From: Streptomyces sp. CB01881
Lineage (GTDB): Bacteria > Actinomycetota > Actinomycetes > Streptomycetales > Streptomycetaceae
Assembly: GCF_002953255.1 (NCBI RefSeq)
Contig: NZ_CP026498.1
Location: forward strand, 9,901,025-9,965,024
Direction: 5' to 3'
Length of the DNA: 64,000 bases
Below, piece by piece: positions 60,896-64,000 of this stretch. The notes under the pieces were generated by a model. It saw nothing but the letters and a program-made list of their open reading frames with translations. It was not told where the DNA came from and did no database searches. Position 1 is the stretch's first letter. Every line of letters begins with the position of its first letter. The translations under genes and the position numbers were made by a program.

Positions 60896-62080
60896 ATGCG
60901 TGACGCCGTGATCGTCGAAGCCGTCCGCACCCCCATCGGCAAGGGCAAGCCCGGAGGCGCGCTCTCGGGCGTCCACCCCGTGGAGCTGCTCGCGCACACC
61001 CTCCAGGCCCTGATCGGCCGCAGCGGCGTCGACCCGGAGCTGGTCGACGACGTGATCGGCGGCTGCGTCGACCAGGTCGGCGAGCAGGCCATGAACACCA
61101 CCCGGTACGCCTGGCTGGCGGCCGGCCTGCCGGAGTCCGTCCCGGCGACGACGGTCGACCGGCAGTGCGGCTCCTCCCAGCAGGCCGTCCACTTCGCCGC
61201 GCAGGGCGTGATCGCGGGCGCGTACGACGTGGTGGTGGCGTGCGGGATCGAGTCGATGAGCCGGGTTCCGATGTGGTCCAACGTGCCGCCCGGCGCGGAC
61301 CCGTTCAGCGCCGCGATCGCCGCGCGCTACCCCGGCGGGCTGATCCCACAGGGCGTCAGCGCCGAGCTGATCGCCGCCAAGTGGTCGGTCTCGCGCGAGG
61401 CGATGGACGCGTTCGCCAGCGGCTCGCACGCCAAGGCCGCACAGGCGCGCTCCGCCGGCCTGTTCGAGGCGGAGCTCGTGCCGGTCACCACGCCGGCCGG
61501 GCTCGTCGCCCTGGACGAGTCGGTACGCCCGAACACCACGCCGGAAATCCTGGCCGGCCTCCGCCCGTCCTTCGCCGACCCCGGCTTCGCCGGGCGGTAC
61601 CCGCAGATCGACTGGTCGGTGACGGCCGGCAACAGCAGCCCGATCAACGACGGCGCCTCCGCCGTCCTGATCACCAGCAGCGAGACGGCGGCGCGCTTGG
61701 GCCTGCGCCCGCTGGCCCGGCTGCACTCCTTCGCGGTGACCGGCTCGGACCCGCTGCTGATGCTGACCGGCGTCGTACCCGCCACCGAGAAGGTGCTCCG
61801 GCGGGCCGGGCTGTCACTGCCGGACATCGACCTGTTCGAGGTGAACGAGGCGTTCGCCAGCGTCGTCCTGGCGTGGCTTCAGGAGACCGGCGCCGACCCC
61901 GCGAAGGTCAACGTCAACGGCGGCGCGATCGCGCTCGGCCACCCGCTCGGCGCGAGCGGCACGCGGCTGATGACGACCCTCGTGCACGCGATGCGCGAGC
62001 GCGGGGCGCGGTTCGCGCTGCAGACCATGTGCGAGGCGGGCGGCCTGGCCAACGCCACCATCCTGGAGGCCCTGGACTGA
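60896..62080 (+). CDS. Acetyl-CoA C-acyltransferase (thiolase)
   Basis: 394 residues, full thiolase. Catalytic Cys91 (VDRQCGSSQQA), His349 (GGAIALGHPLGASG) and Cys379 (MCEAGG), with NEAFA present. The sequence DAVIVEAVRTPIGKGKPGGALSG and QVGEQAMNTTRYAWLAAGLPE match 3-ketoacyl-CoA thiolases of actinobacterial fatty acid or steroid side-chain breakdown. ATG 60896, AGAGGAAGG upstream. The HxlR gene is convergent. Confidence 0.95.
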   Translation: MRDAVIVEAVRTPIGKGKPGGALSGVHPVELLAHTLQALIGRSGVDPELVDDVIGGCVDQVGEQAMNTTRYAWLAAGLPESVPATTVDRQCGSSQQAVHFAAQGVIAGAYDVVVACGIESMSRVPMWSNVPPGADPFSAAIAARYPGGLIPQGVSAELIAAKWSVSREAMDAFASGSHAKAAQARSAGLFEAELVPVTTPAGLVALDESVRPNTTPEILAGLRPSFADPGFAGRYPQIDWSVTAGNSSPINDGASAVLITSSETAARLGLRPLARLHSFAVTGSDPLLMLTGVVPATEKVLRRAGLSLPDIDLFEVNEAFASVVLAWLQETGADPAKVNVNGGAIALGHPLGASGTRLMTTLVHAMRERGARFALQTMCEAGGLANATILEALD

Positions 62081-62159
62081 GCCCGGGAGGCCTGGCGTCC
62101 CGACACCCGCCCCGACCGCGTCGGCACGACCGTGCCGCCCCGACCGCGTCGGCCCGCCC

Positions 62160-62708
62160 CTACTGCGGCTGCGCCTCCGCGGCCGTTCCGACCGGCGCGA
62201 GCAGACGGTGGGGGCGGGCCAGCGCGCGGGAGACCGGATCCGGGCGGACGTCGGGCGACGCCCCCGGCCCCGGGCGCATCGTCACCTCGCCCGGCGGCAC
62301 GGCCGGGCCCCCGCAGTGCGGGCAGGAGCCGGCCAGGTCGAGGTCGGTGCCGCAGGTCGCGTGCGAGAAGACGCGCCTGGGTCCGCCGGCCGAGGCATGG
62401 CGGCCGCCCCAGCGGGCCAGTGTGTAGACCGGCATCCAGAGTTCGAGGCCCACGTCGGTGAGCAGGTAGCCGTGGCGCAGCGGTGCCTGCTGGTAGGGCT
62501 CCTTGCGCAACACCCCGGCCGCCACCAGGGCGTGCAGCCGCGAGGTGAGGACGGCGCGCGGGATGCCGAGGTGGACGAGGAAGTCGTTGAAGCGCTGGAC
62601 CCCGTAGAAGGCGTCGCGGACGATCAGCAGGCTCCATCGTTCGCCGACCACCTCCAGGGCACGGGCCAGTGAGCAGTCCTGCTGTTCGTAGTCGGTTCCG
62701 AGCGCCAT
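62160..62708 (-). CDS. HxlR-family transcriptional regulator
   Basis: 182 residues. N-terminal winged helix of HxlR type (DYEQQDCSLARALEVVGERWSLLIVRDAFYGVQRFNDFLVHLGIPRAVLTSRLHALVAAGVLRKEPY with Cys12), then a C-terminal extension with SCPHCGG, a probable zinc ribbon. HxlR regulators sense electrophiles or aromatic compounds. It diverges from the MFS gene (136 bp between starts), whose promoter contains two direct repeats, its probable binding sites. Confidence 0.92.
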   Translation of the reverse strand: MALGTDYEQQDCSLARALEVVGERWSLLIVRDAFYGVQRFNDFLVHLGIPRAVLTSRLHALVAAGVLRKEPYQQAPLRHGYLLTDVGLELWMPVYTLARWGGRHASAGGPRRVFSHATCGTDLDLAGSCPHCGGPAVPPGEVTMRPGPGASPDVRPDPVSRALARPHRLLAPVGTAAEAQPQ

Positions 62709-62737
62709 GCGGCTCAGCGTAGTCCAGGCGGATTATG

Positions 62738-62800
62738 GGTTCAATGAACAGACTTACAGTGGTAGCGTGCTGCGCGACTTGAAGGTTCATTCACCAGACT
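62738..62800. promoter_or_regulatory. Two GGTTCA-N5-CAGACT direct repeats in the HxlR/MFS gap
   Basis: GGTTCA 62738-62743 and CAGACT 62749-62754; again GGTTCA 62784-62789 and CAGACT 62795-62800. Both have a 5-base spacer; the two sites are 46 bp apart. Probable HxlR operators for autoregulation and MFS control. Confidence 0.7.
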
Positions 62801-62843
62801 CATGGCGCACCCGCCTCATGGTCTGTGACTCGGAGGGAACGCC

Positions 62844-64000
62844 ATGTCCCGCGCACCATCGGGCTCCGCGCCGTCGGGCTCAGCGCCATCGGGCTGTGCG
62901 GCGCCGGACTCTGGGCCGTCGGGCTCAGCGCCATCGACCGCCGTGCCGGCCGACTCCGTACCGGCCACCCCCCGGCGGGCCGCCGGCGCCCGTGCCGCGG
63001 TCCCGGTCCGCACCCGTGCCACCCTGCTCACCGCCTGCCTGGCGACCGCGCTGGTCACCATCGCCTACACCGCCCCCACCTCCTCGCTCGCCGCCACCGC
63101 CGACGTCCTCCACCTCGGCGCCGGCGGGCGGACGTGGATCCTCACCAGCACCCTGATCGGCCTCGCCGCCCTGCTGCTCACCGCCGGGAGCGCCGCCGAC
63201 GACCACGGCCGCAAGCGGGTCTTCACCTCCGGTGTGCTGCTCCTCTCCGTCGCCGCAGCGCTCGGCGCACTCGCACCCGGTGGCGGCGTGTACCTCGCCT
63301 CCCGGGTCCTCCTGGGCGCCGCCTCCGCGGCGATCCTGGCACCCGCGCTCGGGCTGGTCAGCCATGCCCACCCACCAGGCCCCGGCCGGATCCGGGCCCT
63401 CGGCACCTGGGGCGCGGCGGTCGGCCTCGGCATCGCACTCGGGCCGGTCTACGGGGCGCTGGTCCAGCAGACGGCCGGCTGGCGCGCGGTGAACGGTGGG
63501 ATCGCGGTGGCCGCCGCCGCAGTGGCCGTCGCGGCAACCGCCGTCCTGACCGAGTCGCGCGCCGGGCACCCGCGCGCTCTCGACCCGTACGGCGTACTGA
63601 CCCTGGCTGCCGGGACGTCCTTCCTGATCGCCGGCCTCGCGCAGGGACGGACGGGCTGGGGCCGGACGCCGGTGCTGGTGCTGCTCGCCCTCGGGGCACT
63701 GTTGCTCGCGCTGTTCCTCGTGGCGGAGTCACTGGTCGCGGAGCCGATGCTGGACCTCGCACTGTTCCGCAACCCCGGTTTCGTGGCCGCCACCGGCGGA
63801 GCGCTGTTCACGGGGCTCGCGGTGGTCGGGTTCATGAGCTACCTGCCGTCCCTCCTCGGGAGCGTGCTCGGCCTCTCCGGCCTCGCGGCCGCCGAGGTGC
63901 TGGCACTCTGGTCCGGCCTGTCCGTGGTCGCCGCCCTCCAGGCCCGCCGACTCGCCGACCGGATGTCCGCCACCACCCAGGTCGCGACCGGCCTCCTGCT
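62844..64000 (+). CDS. MFS transporter, 3' end outside window
   Basis: The frame from ATG 62844 (GGAGGG upstream) stays open to the window end, 385 codons. After a Ser/Pro/Gly-rich, repeat-encoded start (SGSAPSGSAPSG, from 15-bp units) and a basic stretch, the MFS helices begin: TLLTACLATALVTIAYTAPTSSLAATA, TSTLIGLAALLLTAGSAADDHGRKRVF (motif A-like D-x-x-G-R-K), LASRVLLGAASAAILAPALGLV, WGAAVGLGIALGPVYGALVQQTAGWRAV (antiporter motif C). It resembles a DHA2-type drug exporter under control of the divergent HxlR gene. Confidence 0.9.
   Translation, partial: MSRAPSGSAPSGSAPSGCAAPDSGPSGSAPSTAVPADSVPATPRRAAGARAAVPVRTRATLLTACLATALVTIAYTAPTSSLAATADVLHLGAGGRTWILTSTLIGLAALLLTAGSAADDHGRKRVFTSGVLLLSVAAALGALAPGGGVYLASRVLLGAASAAILAPALGLVSHAHPPGPGRIRALGTWGAAVGLGIALGPVYGALVQQTAGWRAVNGGIAVAAAAVAVAATAVLTESRAGHPRALDPYGVLTLAAGTSFLIAGLAQGRTGWGRTPVLVLLALGALLLALFLVAESLVAEPMLDLALFRNPGFVAATGGALFTGLAVVGFMSYLPSLLGSVLGLSGLAAAEVLALWSGLSVVAALQARRLADRMSATTQVATGLL

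Overview
The window is high-GC actinobacterial DNA. Codon third positions are GC-rich, GTG starts are common, and many genes have GGAGG-type ribosome sites. Streptomyces/Kitasatospora markers are present: RbpA behind an exact SigR-type promoter, the sporulation pair smeA-sffA, an SCO4226-type protein, DUF574 methyltransferase, and a family 19 chitinase behind a DasR-like site. The order smeA-sffA, rbpA, fxsA, lnt ... hisG-hisE, rib operon resembles, from memory, a core-chromosome segment of Streptomyces coelicolor. I see no tRNA, rRNA, CRISPR array, insertion sequence or integrase.

Layout. 1-14334: housekeeping and unknown genes (partial TPR protein, DUF574 methyltransferase, thioesterase, CBS, SPFH, family 5 uracil-DNA glycosylase with a repeat-built tail, CHAD protein, a broken esterase gene, two translationally coupled membrane proteins, a DsbA-like/VKOR disulfide pair, YVTN propeller, serine hydrolase, GNAT, ankyrin). 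14825-20122: smeA-sffA, rbpA, fxsA, lnt. 20353-32814: GNAT, amidohydrolase, Lrp regulator, acyl-CoA dehydrogenase and P-loop kinase flanking a perfect palindrome, EccA-like AAA ATPase, epimerase, two coupled CBS/DUF21 membrane proteins and a PH protein. 32948-37791: hisE-hisG, then the riboflavin operon ribE-ribM-ribBA-ribH, mostly joined by 4-base overlaps and preceded by an FMN riboswitch.

38033-53715 is the more accessory part: an NTF2-like/cupin pair, a 1107-residue STAND/MalT-like ATPase, a nickel-binding-type small protein, a monooxygenase-fold protein, and a 1901-residue DUF4011-SF1 helicase-PD-(D/E)XK nuclease ending in what reads as a GreA/GreB C-terminal domain. The last is the best candidate for an under-described system, probably anti-phage defence. 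AraC/MFS and methyltransferase/ArsR form divergent pairs. 53952-64000: HIT protein, a Tat-exported phosphatase gene broken by a one-base frameshift, a GntR regulator, another frameshifted gene, chitinase, serine hydrolase, thiolase, and a divergent HxlR/MFS pair sharing two direct-repeat operators. The final MFS gene runs off the window.

Two patterns cut across the window. Short GC-rich tandem repeats (6-20 bp units) sit in many gaps and inside a few gene ends. Three genes (near 7295, 55326 and 57350) read through only after a one-base frame correction, so either they are pseudogenes or the assembly has homopolymer errors.
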